In this document: piece after piece, positions 1 to 11,035 of the stretch
Numbering within the stretch: position 1 is the stretch's first letter
How the letters are laid out: each line of letters opens with the position of its first letter
Source of the DNA: Phoronis australis
Taxonomy: Eukaryota; Phoronida; Phoronidae
Assembly (NCBI GenBank): GCA_002633005.1
Contig: NMRA01000291.1
Span: 233,086-263,108, forward strand
Length of the DNA stretch: 30,023 nt
Direction: 5' to 3'
The notes under the pieces: model-generated
What the model saw: only the letters and a program-made list of their open reading frames with translations
The model's database searches: none
Told to the model about the DNA's origin: nothing
Program-made: the position numbers and the translations under genes

Positions 1-334
1 AAATGCTCTGATGATATTTATGTCACGCGTTGCTCCCATTCAAGTTAATGATCTAGTCTGTCAACTATTTTTTCTTGATATTTAGTCCAAGAGCAGAATA
101 TCCAAAATCAGACTCAGACTCGAATCTCAAATTTGTAAGTTTACTCGAACCTTACTAAGCATTAATCAATCTTCGAATCGCATGCTGAGATTAGACTCCG
201 GGTTCTAATGTCGCGTATTACGCGATACCCGAAACTCCATCGCGACAAATACACAAAAACGTGTAGTATACGGATGAAAATTTTAAGAAATAGAACTTTA
301 TTATTAGTAACCCTTTTTACACGAAGTGTCAACT

Positions 335-402
335 TCATCTATTGGCTATACAGGTCATTTATTGACTACATGGGTCATTTATTGGCTGTATAGGTCATTT
401 AT
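335..402. repeat. 20-bp minisatellite, about 3.4 copies
   Basis: Units start at 335, 355 and 375, each reading close to TCATTTATTGGCTATATAGG, with a partial fourth unit at 395-402. The copies differ at a few positions each. No gene association is seen. Confidence 0.8.
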
Positions 403-692
403 CATCTCATTCGTATTTAGAAAAGCATATTGAACGTACCTGGAAAATTTGCAACGCTCTTGCCAACCCTCCTATCTGATTCCTTAAGGAGAAAACGACA
501 GATGTTGTTTTGTTGAAATTACTATCCGTACTGCACGTTGACAGGCTTCTGAGTTTGTGCTGAAATAAAATTAAACGGTTAATACATCAAACAACAATAA
601 GTAATTAGAAATAAATTTCTGAACGTCTAAGAACATTAAAAATAAATGCAATGAAAGGGGTTACAGAAGTCGGGCAATCCTATACAATTCAG

Positions 693-1440
693 CATGAATA
701 TGTTTTATCCCATACGCTTTGAATCAGTCAAGTGCAATACGACCATGTAATAATGTTTTCCGTATTCACCTCCCGCACTACTTAAGCAGTGACCTCTGCC
801 ATCAAAAGTTCAAAAGGTAGGTCAAAGTCAACTCGACTTCGTTCGCCGGTTCGATCATCGAACTTTCCGAAAATAGTATAAAGTAATACAATTGCAGGAG
901 TGTAAATAACTCTCAACATGCAATCAGGACCGTAACATCTGGAATAGGACGGTTACTTATATGACAGTTCTGTCTCAGTTTTCAATGTCTAAACATTATT
1001 ATATAACTCAGGCGCCGATTCCTCGGTAACTGTTGTTATTTAACTATTTTCAGGAGATGTTACAATTTCAATGCACAGTTACCGTTGTTTTCATCTTTGT
1101 TATCTCTTTTCAAGTAATAAATCGTTACATTTAAAACTGCTTCTTTTTCTAGAGAAAATTTGCAACCTAACGCGTAAGAACATACATATAGGATGTGATC
1201 CACCACGATAACAGTCTGGGTGAAGTATTTAAAAAATCTACCGAAAAAATGAAAACTTAGAAATTCAAAGTGTAAGGGATAAATAGAAAACGTACCTCGA
1301 TTGGCGTACATGAAATAATATCCTGCTCGCCATTATTCCGCGTGTCCACCTCAACCTTCAGTCTCGGCCAATACGCGGAATAATGTCTCGTGGGATATTA
1401 CTTCATCTACGCCACCGATTCTCGGTACGTTTTGTGTGTC
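693..1440 (+). repeat. Dispersed direct repeat, copy A (about 0.75 kb)
   Basis: This sequence recurs in the same orientation at 11036-11757. Matching landmarks include TTTATCCCATACGC near the start, GGTTCGATCATC, ACATGCAATCAGG, TTAACTATTTTCAGGA, AGTCTGGGTGAAGTATTTAA and ATATTACTTCATCTACGCCA near the end. Copy A carries about 50 extra bases (about 1310-1360) missing from copy B. No transposase or reverse transcriptase is seen in either copy. It is an unclassified element or an old duplication. The spacing and unrelated content between the copies argue against an LTR pair. Confidence 0.75.
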
Positions 1441-4400
1441 TATATTGTACTCGCGATAACTCAGATTAATTGCGTTTCATCTACGTATATCATTACGGAA
1501 ATTTCAAATGAATTCATGAAATGTTCTATCAAATAGACCTTGTAGAATTTTACATAACTTAAAAGCATTTAGAATCTAATTACAGAATTCAAGACCCCGC
1601 AATAATATTTATCGAAAATTAAGTGTCGTGCATCAATTTGCTGAATCTGTTTCATTGGCTGCATTTTCTGGGTCATCCGGCCAAGACATTTGATTGGTTT
1701 GTGAGCAAAATGCCGTCATCAAGAAATTATCAGGCGTAAATCGGGAGAAACAACTGATAATTTCAGGACACATTGCAAAGTAACGACTTTCAGACTTTGG
1801 CATAATTGTATTGTCGTATTGAACTGGCCGTTCATTACGGCGTTTACCCGTTGCTCCCAACTTGTTCGATTCTATAGCCCAACAACAAGTTGGGAAGTTA
1901 ACCCCTGTAGCCAATATCTTACACGACTGATTAACTCCATTCTGGCATTGATGGTTGGAGGGTCAGCTCTCTGTTGTTCGATAATTGCTCTAATATCCAA
2001 TAAGATCGTATCTACCCTGGCTGGGCTAAGGTGTTAAAAATAAAAGTTAAGTTCTAACATATTTGAACATAAACCAATAGGATTTCTGAAATCTTCGTCC
2101 AATGGTGAACATGTTTAGTTTTTGAATCGCCAAAATCGCCCAACTGCAACCGAAGTTACAACAATCTATTCTTTCCGAATACACCAATTCACTTTGAGTT
2201 TGTGTTCACACTTGGTCTGTAATAAGCCTGGTAGATAGGTGGCCTGCTTGTTATCATAGCAGACAAAAGAGTGTGCTTGGCAGCTAAGGACGAAGCTAGG
2301 TGTTATCACACGCTCAGAACCCCCTACGTCTGGTAAAGCCAATGAACGGGAAAACGCTGTCATGTCCAAAGACCAAACCTTCAAATAATGTTATCAAATC
2401 AAGTGTGGATTTTAGATAAACGTACAATAGTGAAGACACATGAAACGAAAAGGGAGTTTAAGAAGGATGTGTTTTATAGATATATTCAAATATATAATAG
2501 TGCGTGTAAAACTCGTGACACATAACAGAGAACAAACTTTAACCTACTTAGCCAATGATTGGAAAATATATCAGCTTCAAACTAGTAACAATTAGTTAGG
2601 TTTTACTCATCGTGGTTCAACTAAGACGCCACATTCGATATGGATAGACAACAGAAATCGATCGGAATATTTTATTTATTAATAAGTTTTTTACAGACAA
2701 CTCTCTGTTGACGTTGCGGTCAATAGAGAGCTCGGAGGTGTATTTTAACAAAAATATTTAGTTTTGTGGTTACGTCCTTTATGGGTGTCTTGAAAACAAC
2801 TACATCATCACGTTCAATAGAATGTGGTAGAACAATTCGTCTTTGGTCAGCGTTTCAAACAAATATCCGCTGCTGGAGTTTATAAATATCGCACCGTAGA
2901 TTCCACACGTGTTGATTGTAGCTTGGCGGACTTACCTAACCGATGTTTTCAGATGGCCTTTTGCCCATACGCTACTAGCGAAACGCCAAGTTTAAGTTGA
3001 GCGTTCGCTTTAGCTTCGGTAGTAAACGAACATCACAGTCACCACTAGGTGACGCTATCGTCATCGAAAGTTATAGTGGTCATTGTACAATTAGACTATA
3101 GCCACGGCCGATCATCTTTGCCTAAAAACTATTTGGGATAGACTAGGTTTGGGGGCAGTTTTGATATAGGCATCACTATTAGGTTCAGTTAATCTGGTTT
3201 ACTTGTATTTGTAATTATGTTTGGAAAGAAAAAAGCCTACAAATTCGACTACAGATAGGCATTTCTTCAAAATCCGGAATATGCACGAAATTTGCTGTCA
3301 GAATTTAGTTTTTTTTTTCGGTTATGTTCACGCTGCATTGCCGGGCACGGAAGTACTGGTTGGAGGCTGAAAACTGTCAATTCTACTTTTTTGCAATTCT
3401 TCCTGCTCTTTTGCCGGGTGGAAATAAAATCGACGAGGCAGATAAAAATTTCTGTTTTCATGCGTAGCAATAGCATGGTTTGATGAAAGGACTGCACTGT
3501 CAGGTAAAACCCAGTGAGAACTGTACAGTGCCTCCTATAGCAAGGTGCAAGGCATAATATGATCTACACAAGTGCCACAAAAGTGACCCCTGTCGATAGC
3601 TTTGAGGAACTGTGTGTTCCCACAATAGCGACGCGTATGCGCTTCGCTGTTAAATCCGAATGTTTAATTCGAACCAACACCGAATTGAATCGTTCCTTCT
3701 GACCGACGCTCCCCTAAACTATGAAGAGTCGATGTTAGTGGGAAAAGCCTTTCAAAATTTGCAACGTTCTACCTTTAGTGTTGTTAAACATACCTGGGTT
3801 ATAAAGTATTAGTCCTCCACGTGAACTCCACAAATATTCGCAATCCCGAACTATAGAAATCTGCCTTTCAATGACGCCATTTAAAAACAACAGACATTCT
3901 TCTTTTAGTAATTGACGTTTATGCGTGTCACTTGAACCCTATGCTAATTTGTTTCATTTAACTGTTCCAGTCAGTTACTGGCTAAAATTCACACTGGACT
4001 CACTAATTGAAAACGACAGAAATTGATATGGAGTGATTGTGAAAATACAAAAGTGTACTCACTAGGTAAATATTGCATTGAATCGTCCATGATGAAAGAT
4101 ACACGCATTATCTTTTATTTCTTTGTGTATTGCAACCGTGGCATACCACAGGTAACAATTTGTTTTGCAAGATTCATGTCGAGTAACAAGTTGTGTTGCA
4201 CGGGGTTGGTACCTGTAGCACCACGTACCTATAAATATCATCTGAAGGCAACAACGCGGCTATTATCTTGTCATGACAAGCAATTAGCTGATATTGGCGG
4301 ACTGTGCACGATGCGGAGTGGGTTCTTCTAAGAATTGGAAATTACGGAAATCTAATGACATTAATCAGAGCAAAGACGGCATTACTGATTTCCCTCATTG

Positions 4401-5152
4401 TGACTCAAATCGTCTACAAAATAAAACATATGCTACTGCTGACAGTAATGTAATGGTGATAATGCGAAACCCGTTGCATAAAAGCACCATGCACCAAGGA
4501 GCTTATACTTGCTTTGAAAACGAAAGAACCGTGCTTCTACTAACGCATGTAAACCATGGACGCCAGCTTCCGATGGTTTGAGGATATTTCCAACAAAAAG
4601 ATCATCTTTGGTGAAAACCGGAGTGGGTTCTATAAAAATTTTAGCCCACGCACGCGAGTCGAACATTTGGCAGCAAAGTTTTGTTGAAACGTTTTCGACA
4701 AACATTTGCATGTTTGATAGTATTACACAAAATAAGGAATTGGCTTCTTGCGCGAAGACAATTAACTTTTTTTCGCTGCTTGGAGCCTGTTGTTGACAGC
4801 ACTCATGCATGACTATTTTTGAGCGAATTATTCGTTTCATGTACTAACCAATTTAGTGAAATATCATCACCGTCGAATTTAAGAAATTAGGTGTGCACGC
4901 AACCAATTTAGCAGAAAATTCCTCATTAAAATTTCCCACAAAGGTTTCTACTCGTATGCTGCTTTTCCACAACTTGAGGTCCCAGAGAAAAAGGATGCAG
5001 AGGCGCTGCGAAACGATGTGATGACCTACCGTTACGACAGAGCTTGGAGAAATTAGCCTGTCATGGGGCAAAATACAACTATCCATGTAAACATAGAGGC
5101 CGAGGTGACGCCTTATGACCAAGTAATGTAAAATGCGATAAAATCACGACTC
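1441..5152. other. Intergenic DNA, no confident gene
   Basis: Apart from the exon-like segment at 1923-2025, I see only short open frames on both strands (for example 2166-2384 minus, 4433-4840 minus and 4853-5122 minus). They lack recognisable motifs, and several overlap each other. A few protein-like stretches occur, but none has flanking splice sites and a family I can name. Confidence 0.5.
1923..2025 (-). CDS. Orphan exon-like segment, unknown protein
   Basis: On the minus strand a pyrimidine-rich acceptor (TTTTTAACACCTTAG) precedes 103 nt (1 plus 34 codons) ending CGT|GTAAGA, a good donor. The frame reads PARVDTILLDIRAIIEQQRA and then DPPTINARMELISR, which looks protein-like with a helical amphipathic pattern. 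The same frame runs past the donor to a TAG 48 nt further and then stays open for about 47 more codons. It could therefore also be a decayed ORF of a mobile element. I do not recognise the family and found no partner exon. Confidence 0.25.
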
Positions 5153-5170
5153 TACCGTAATCGTTCGGGT

Positions 5171-5345
5171 TAACGCCCATGCTCAGTTAACCGCCCACCC
5201 CTACTTTAGGTGGATTTTCGATTTAACCGCCCACTGCTCGGTTAACCGCCCCCCTGCTATTTTTGAAGATTTCCAATTAAGCGCCCACCTCTCGGTTAAG
5301 CGCCCATCCCCTACTTTTGACGATTGGTGATTACCGCCCTGTGCT
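5171..5345. repeat. Left ~54-bp array, about 3 units
   Basis: Diverged tandem units begin at about 5172, 5225 and 5279. Each has a CGCCCA box, about 10 bases, a second GTTAACCGCCC-type box, then a T-rich spacer ending in ATTT or ATT. The boxes alternate between AACCGCCC and AAGCGCCC. The array abuts the left terminal inverted repeat. Confidence 0.75.
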
Positions 5346-5601
5346 AATAGGAAACGCGAATCCCCGACCTTTTAGATTAAGATCGATGATAACATTGAGT
5401 GCAACGACGGCCTCAGAGACCGCGGTTTAGCAATGTGAATTATGATACCAGTAACAAATTATTGTAACGGGTCATCGATTAACTTCAAAATGTAATACTT
5501 GAACACTTTGTCACTTTCTTTTCTTCTCATGTTCGCAAACTTTAGGAACCGCGCTGGCGTCTACACCTCCACTTTCAGCCACAATCTCTGCCGCACTGAG
5601 T

Positions 5602-5984
5602 NNNNNNNNNNNNNNNNNNNNNNNNNNNNNNNNNNNNNNNNNNNNNNNNNNNNNNNNNNNNNNNNNNNNNNNNNNNNNNNNNNNNNNNNNNNNNNNNNNN
5701 NNNNNNNNNNNNNNNNNNNNNNNNNNNNNNNNNNNNNNNNNNNNNNNNNNNNNNNNNNNNNNNNNNNNNNNNNNNNNNNNNNNNNNNNNNNNNNNNNNNN
5801 NNNNNNNNNNNNNNNNNNNNNNNNNNNNNNNNNNNNNNNNNNNNNNNNNNNNNNNNNNNNNNNNNNNNNNNNNNNNNNNNNNNNNNNNNNNNNNNNNNNN
5901 NNNNNNNNNNNNNNNNNNNNNNNNNNNNNNNNNNNNNNNNNNNNNNNNNNNNNNNNNNNNNNNNNNNNNNNNNNNNNNNNNNNN
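5602..5984. other. Assembly gap (383 N)
   Basis: This is a run of undetermined bases. Frames that run through it are artefacts of the N run. It lies inside the element with end arrays, which probably caused the assembly break. Confidence 0.99.
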
Positions 5985-6154
5985 AGCAAACTTTCTATGC
6001 AAGCGTTCGGAGTTTGACCACACTCTACATTTTCGAAACTATTTGTTAATTAGAGTGCGCAGAGTACGCACTTGGTGGCGATAAAGTTCTTTTCAAAGTG
6101 TTAGGCGATCCCAGTATGTGGCTTAGTACGTGTGGTGACTCAGATCATAAGGTA

Positions 6155-6310
6155 AGATTAACCGCCCAGGGCGGTTGCCTGTCGTAATAAGCGCCCATGT
6201 TCAGTTAACCGCCCCCCCGATTTCTTGAAATTTCACGTTTAAGCGCCCATGTCTGGTTAACCGCCCACCCCCGATTTTTTGGGTTCGCCAATTTAACCGC
6301 CCAGGGCGTT
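6155..6310. repeat. Right ~54-bp array, about 2.5 units in the same orientation as the left array
   Basis: Units with AAGCGCCCATGTTCAGTTAA and AAGCGCCCATGTCTGGTTAA (starting about 6189 and 6241) resemble the left array. They run in the same direction, not inverted as expected for subterminal transposase sites. The outer units carry ACCGCCCAGGGCG(GT), a small palindrome. The array ends in the right terminal inverted repeat. Confidence 0.75.
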
Positions 6311-6329
6311 AACCCGAACGATTACGGTA

Positions 6330-8403
6330 ATTGTGCGGCGTTGTGATCTTCGCGACTTTCATGTTTTAAATTTGCTTTCCAAGGGAGACGTACCAAGTGC
6401 GACACAACCTGAAGTGCGTCTCTACGAAAAATTTCTTTCGAATTTGGCGAAATCTCACAAAATTCCACAAGCAATTTTGGTAAATTAGTACAAAATGAGA
6501 CGTACATGTACCGTGAATGCACATACTCTTGTGTGAAACTGTGCCTATATACAAAATTACGTGCATGCTCGCATATGTGAAACACTTCAAGGAAATAAGG
6601 GAACACACATTTTAAATATGATGTTTGTGGAGCTTGAATTATCACCTTAAAGATCGGATGAATATTGGCATGCATTGACTTAAACACTAACGGGAAATGT
6701 ACAAAGAAGAGACAAAGCCAGTGTAGGATTAACAACGTAGCAGAAGTAGCCTATGCTACGGGCCCGCGTTTTTTTGGGGCCCAGCGCTTTTTGAGCTCCA
6801 CGTTGACGTCGGCGGAGGGCGATTACGTCATCAACCGAACACCACCACGGCAGTTGCCAGTGGAAGTCCACGCGATGAGGAGACATCGTTGCTCAGTTGA
6901 AATGAAAGACCAGTTTTAGTTTTGCTGATATTTATCGACTGAGTGTCTAATATTCACCTACGGCTTCGCGTTTCAATTTCGCTATTGCGAAATGCAGAAA
7001 ATGTCTATGGTAAGCCAAACAAACACAGACATAAGGGCCACCGCAGACAAATAGCAGCGAGCTGAACTGCCTGTCTCAAGTAAACGGTAGCCGAGCCGAT
7101 AATTCACGTCAAGACTTTTAAGGCAGCACTGAACAGTTAGGCTGCAGTTACGGGCATTTTGTAGATTTGACGGCTGTTTTGAGGAACGTGTTGAAAATAA
7201 TTTCAAGAAAACTGATTTACTTGTGCTTTTGAATTCGTCATGAATCAGAAAAGCCAATTTTTTAATCGTGACCTATTTTTGATGCAAAATAGTGGCTGCA
7301 GTTTGCTTTTAACTCTTGTGCATTCTGTCTGAGAAACCGGGTGCGATTTCAGGTAGCTGTAACAGTTCAAAATTGCCAAGAGGACATCTGGTAAAGAGCG
7401 TACTGTGGCCACATTTTTAGAATCTAGAGAGAACAAGCATTCTGAATGTGTTGTCAGATTTTTTCTAACACTCGCAGGAAAGTGGTAAATTTGGGGAGAA
7501 GACTTTCAAATTCGGGGTTTTGGTCCTATTTTTTATGCCGAGGTCTTTTTCGATGTGAATTAATCGATTGGAAATGTGCAGCATGATTAAGTTTCAGTTA
7601 TCATGAGTAGTGCTTGTGAGTTGGGAATGCTACATAACCTTTTGTTCTTTCTTTCAGAGGACATGAGGTCCTTTCATCTCCTCTTAGGTTTGCGTTGGTA
7701 ATCAAAACCCTGTAATAACTGTAATGTGCCACCAAACGACTGAATGAACCAGTTCACCCAATTGTTACCGTATTTTTACGTATTTTCGTGAGCTGTCAGC
7801 TCACCTATCGTCCACTTGAAACAGACAGCTTAGCCGAGTCGTCAGTACCTTATCGTTTGCGTTGGATAATGGGTTTTAAAACTTTGTGAAATCGATGTAG
7901 AAGCCGTCTCGATGGCTTTCCTTCTCAAAAGTGAAAATTACACCTATTTTGCTTATGCTTCACATAACAGTTGTATGAGCACTCGCCCGGCGCTTCGACT
8001 TATACCACGGGCCCCGCAATTTCCCTGGGCAAAGCAAGTAATACGTATATATACGGGGAGTCCAAATATGCAAAACAATTGAGCAAAAAATTTTGAAACA
8101 AAATTGTTCTATTTCCGTAGCATGCGCACGAGCGCAAATACAAGTATGTACGGTCGACTGAAACATGTGTAAAAGGTGTGTAATACTCAGACATCTTCCT
8201 CCCTACGAATGGTTGGGAGGCGTTAGATTGTAATTTTCTCTTATCGTCAATATCAACATATGCGCCTATTTAAGTTCACACGCCTACATGGCTGGGCCTA
8301 CAGTGACGAGTCGGAATTGGGCGCGTTGGCCTATGTATGAAACACTTGAGTAAAACCGAGGGAACATAATGTGAGTGAACTCCGTTATAAAACGGTAGAA
8401 GTT
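6330..8403. other. Intergenic DNA, no gene seen
   Basis: This stretch contains only short unsupported open frames, including a 137-codon minus-strand frame at 6322-6735 that begins inside the end of the adjacent transposon. A short GC-rich patch at about 6755-6890 has TTACGTCATC (CRE-like) but no adjoining gene. Confidence 0.5.
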
Positions 8404-8874
8404 GGCATGGAACTCGAAAACTCGTCAAAAATAGTTTTTAAACAATTCCTGACGAAAGTACCATCTCGTAACACTTAGTACAGATCAGTACACTGTGAGG
8501 AAATTCCAGAAAAAATCACAAAAGTTCCATGTATGATAATTGCACACATGCGCTCATAGTCAGTTGCTTGAAGTCGCTTGAGGTCAAAGGTCACATTTTC
8601 CTTATCAGAGAAATGTGCAACGTCTACGTCTTGCCATACCAAATGAAGAGACTTCTTTGCCTTGTGGGAGAAAAATCAACGAAGTGGCGAGCAGTTGATA
8701 GATCGTTTTTTTTTAATTTGAAACTAAAAGGAAAAGGTTCTTTTTTTCAACAGAAATTAAAATCTTTGCGAACAAACCCTAAAATACCCGGTGATCAGGT
8801 TAAATGCTGTTTCAGTGGCAGAGAACTACTTTCAATATTGCAATTTAGTTTGTTTATCGCCTTCCAAACCTCTA
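8404..8874 (+). repeat. Interspersed repeat family, intact copy C (about 0.47 kb)
   Basis: This sequence is present in reverse complement at 15790-16110 plus 17081-17213. Shared stretches include AACAATTCCTGA, AAAGTACCATCTCG, CTGTGAGGAAATT, GAAGTCGCTTGAGGTCA and the segment around ATTGCAATATTGAAAG in copy D orientation. The 139-codon frame at 8529-8948 lies mostly in this repeat and is not conserved as protein in the other copy, so I treat it as non-coding. Confidence 0.75.
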
Positions 8875-10870
8875 ACACTAACTATAAAATAGGCAAAAAC
8901 ACAAATAACATCGAATTTGAGACATGCATATATGGCATAGGATATTAGATGCTTGTTTCTTCAAGTAAAGCTTAGGCTTGAGCCACTGGAATAAAAAGAT
9001 ATAGGGGCAATGGTTTAAATGCGCGCACTTTTTACACTAGACATTTAATGTAAATAACGCCTACACCCGTCTAAACTCATAATACCTTTGAACTTTTACC
9101 CGATTTACTACTGAATGCGTTTAAGTCAAATGAATTCTGTTCAATGTCCGCCTTGGTGCGCACCTTAGACATACAACAGTCAACGCCAGCCAAGACAACA
9201 ACTAATCGATTCCTTCTAAGAATCTAGTCGCACTAATTACTACAATTACAGTTATCATTTTAATATAATAAGAGGCCGTTTGTCTTAGGGCATGTTTAGT
9301 AATGAGTAATAATGACGAAGATTCTGTCAAAACTCAGCTCAATTGGGTTGATAATATCCAGTCAGTTTCCGCCGATGAATGAGCACTGCTAAATGTATTG
9401 GACGTCAAATGAAGTCTTAACTTTGTATAATTCGTAGAAAACCCTGAAACCATGCACTTTTTTCAGATAACATTTCATAACCGTTTTCCAAAGTGAAAGT
9501 CGCTTTCGATATTATTTAAATCACGTGCTGTCAGGTATTAGTACAAGGCGGGCGTAAATTTTATTTCAATTTCGCGCCGTTATTCTCACGGTTGTGGTCG
9601 TAGCGATCCGCCCCTCCCGCCCCAAAACTACATGTGCGCCACTGCTGTGATGTTTCCACCGACGTATTGGTGCTTTCGTGGCTTAGTTGGAAAGTCACGT
9701 GAGTTGATACACGGGCTCTGAGATTTTTGGGCTACCGTTACCCAACGGGCATCAACATAGAATAAAAACTACATGTAAAGGGGACCAACCTGTTCCCTTG
9801 TAAGTGCTGGGAGGACTAGCTTTTGCTATATTATTCGACGTTACTTCTATGGCCATTCATAAAAAAGAAAAGGTCGGAGTCATCTAGTCTCCCCGGCCTT
9901 TGCCATGCAATGGAGTATAGGATAAAACTCACCAAGTGAAGTCTACTTTGCCGATGTGAAATTATGCCGACCTTAGCCCCTTACTCTTCGTAGCATATAC
10001 AAATTGTAGTGGTCAGTATGTTTTAAAGTCGTGTTTTGTAGGCCTTCAGCCTTAAAGTTTTACGTAACCGAAAGATGGTCTCGTGATCCATGGTCAGTGA
10101 TAGTCCTGAGGTGATAAATTTACTTTGCGATAATGGTACCTGTCCAAATAACAGCATCTTAACTGCACATGCCCAGATAACAATCATGTGAGAACTGAGT
10201 TCATACGTACTCTCGTTGCTTATTTAAAGGTCTCCGTACTCTTCTGGTTGCACTTGACAATAACACGTGAACAAGGCCCTAACAACTCATGTTACGTGAA
10301 CAAATTTAAACTATGGCTGTTCTATGGCGGCCGTGTCACTTTTAAGTGATTGGTCGGCGATGTTGGAATGTTGAATTTTGGTCAAAGAATCCATAAGCGA
10401 AGATTTTCACCGCAAGTGAAAGCTAATGTATTTTCAAAGTGTATGGAACCGGGGTGGCGTTCTATAGACGCAAGAATCTTTGGAGACGTAAAACACGCGA
10501 TTACCGATATCTCGCGAAGTCTTGCGTGACCTCAAGCTGTGTTTTTTGCGAGATTCTCGTGTCTAGGGAACGCTGCCTGCCAGCTCAACCGACTAATCGA
10601 CCACCGTCCCGGCTTACAAAGCAGTCATATATATCAAGTGTCAAAGTCGGTTGACCCGGCTGAACTGGCGGAGTGAATAAAGTGCAGCGCTAAACTTCGG
10701 AGGTTACTGAAGGATTACCCAAATTTAGAAAACATATAATATTGATCATATCATATCGACAAACTGAGCGGAAAAGATATAACCTGTCACCTAAAATAAC
10801 GTTTGACATTAATCGTGAATCTGTTTCGACATTGAGCAAAGGTTGTTAACTTCAAGCACCCTAACCACAT
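8875..10870. other. Intergenic DNA, no gene seen
   Basis: AT-rich sequence without a supported coding region. A GC-richer stretch around 9560-9740 and a 71-codon frame at 10439-10654 have no recognisable motif or splice structure. Confidence 0.5.
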
Positions 10871-11034
10871 CAGGGGCGGATCCAGGATTTTGAGTTAGGG
10901 GGGGGGCAGGGCAGAGTATTGGTCAGGATTTTGCCCTTCAGACATTTTCACTCCCGAACTGCCAAATGGAAATTGGGAGAATTTTAGGGGTGGCATGACC
11001 CCCTTACCCCCCCCCCCCCCTAAATCCGCCACTG
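10871..11034. mobile_element. Short GC-rich MITE-like element
   Basis: The left end CAGGGGCGGATCCAGGATTT and the right end, read on the other strand as CAGTGGCGGATTTAGGGGGG, form imperfect terminal inverted repeats. The pentamer CACAT directly flanks both ends (10866-10870 and 11035-11039) and may be a target duplication. Long G and C runs lie just inside the ends. There is no coding capacity. Similar CAGTGGCGGAT-ended small elements are common in animal genomes; I cannot assign the superfamily. Confidence 0.6.
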
Positions 11035-11035
11035 C

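Larger units (their letters stand above)
5153..6329. mobile_element. TA-flanked DNA transposon with 26-bp TIRs and end arrays, contains assembly gap
   Basis: The 26 bases at 5153-5178 are the exact reverse complement of 6304-6329. Each arm starts with TA and then CCGTAATCGTTCGGGTTAAC, so TA is the likely target duplication, as in Tc1/mariner-type and some other superfamilies. Inside each end lies an array of a GC-rich ~54-bp unit built around TTAACCGCCCA and AAGCGCCCAT. The middle is 383 unknown bases (5602-5984). No transposase is visible, but one could be partly hidden in the gap. It is probably a non-autonomous element. Confidence 0.85.

Noticed and set aside
3043-3056. CTCF-like site CCACTAGGTGACGC, and a related CTAGGGGCGCTA at 20152
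   Set aside because: Each deviates from the core consensus, and short matches of this kind are expected by chance.
5499-6023. Frames of 142-172 codons on both strands across the N run
   Set aside because: They are open only because undetermined bases contain no stop codons.
5171-6310. CRISPR array from the regular ~54-bp repeats
   Set aside because: The units are diverged throughout with no conserved repeat/unique spacer pattern, and they lie inside a transposon in animal DNA.
6322-6735. 137-codon minus-strand frame
   Set aside because: Its end runs into the terminal inverted repeat of the adjacent transposon, and the sequence has no recognisable domain or splice structure.
8529-8948. 139-codon plus-strand frame as a gene
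   Set aside because: Most of it lies in the interspersed repeat 8404-8874, and the frame is not kept in the inverted copy at 15790-16110.
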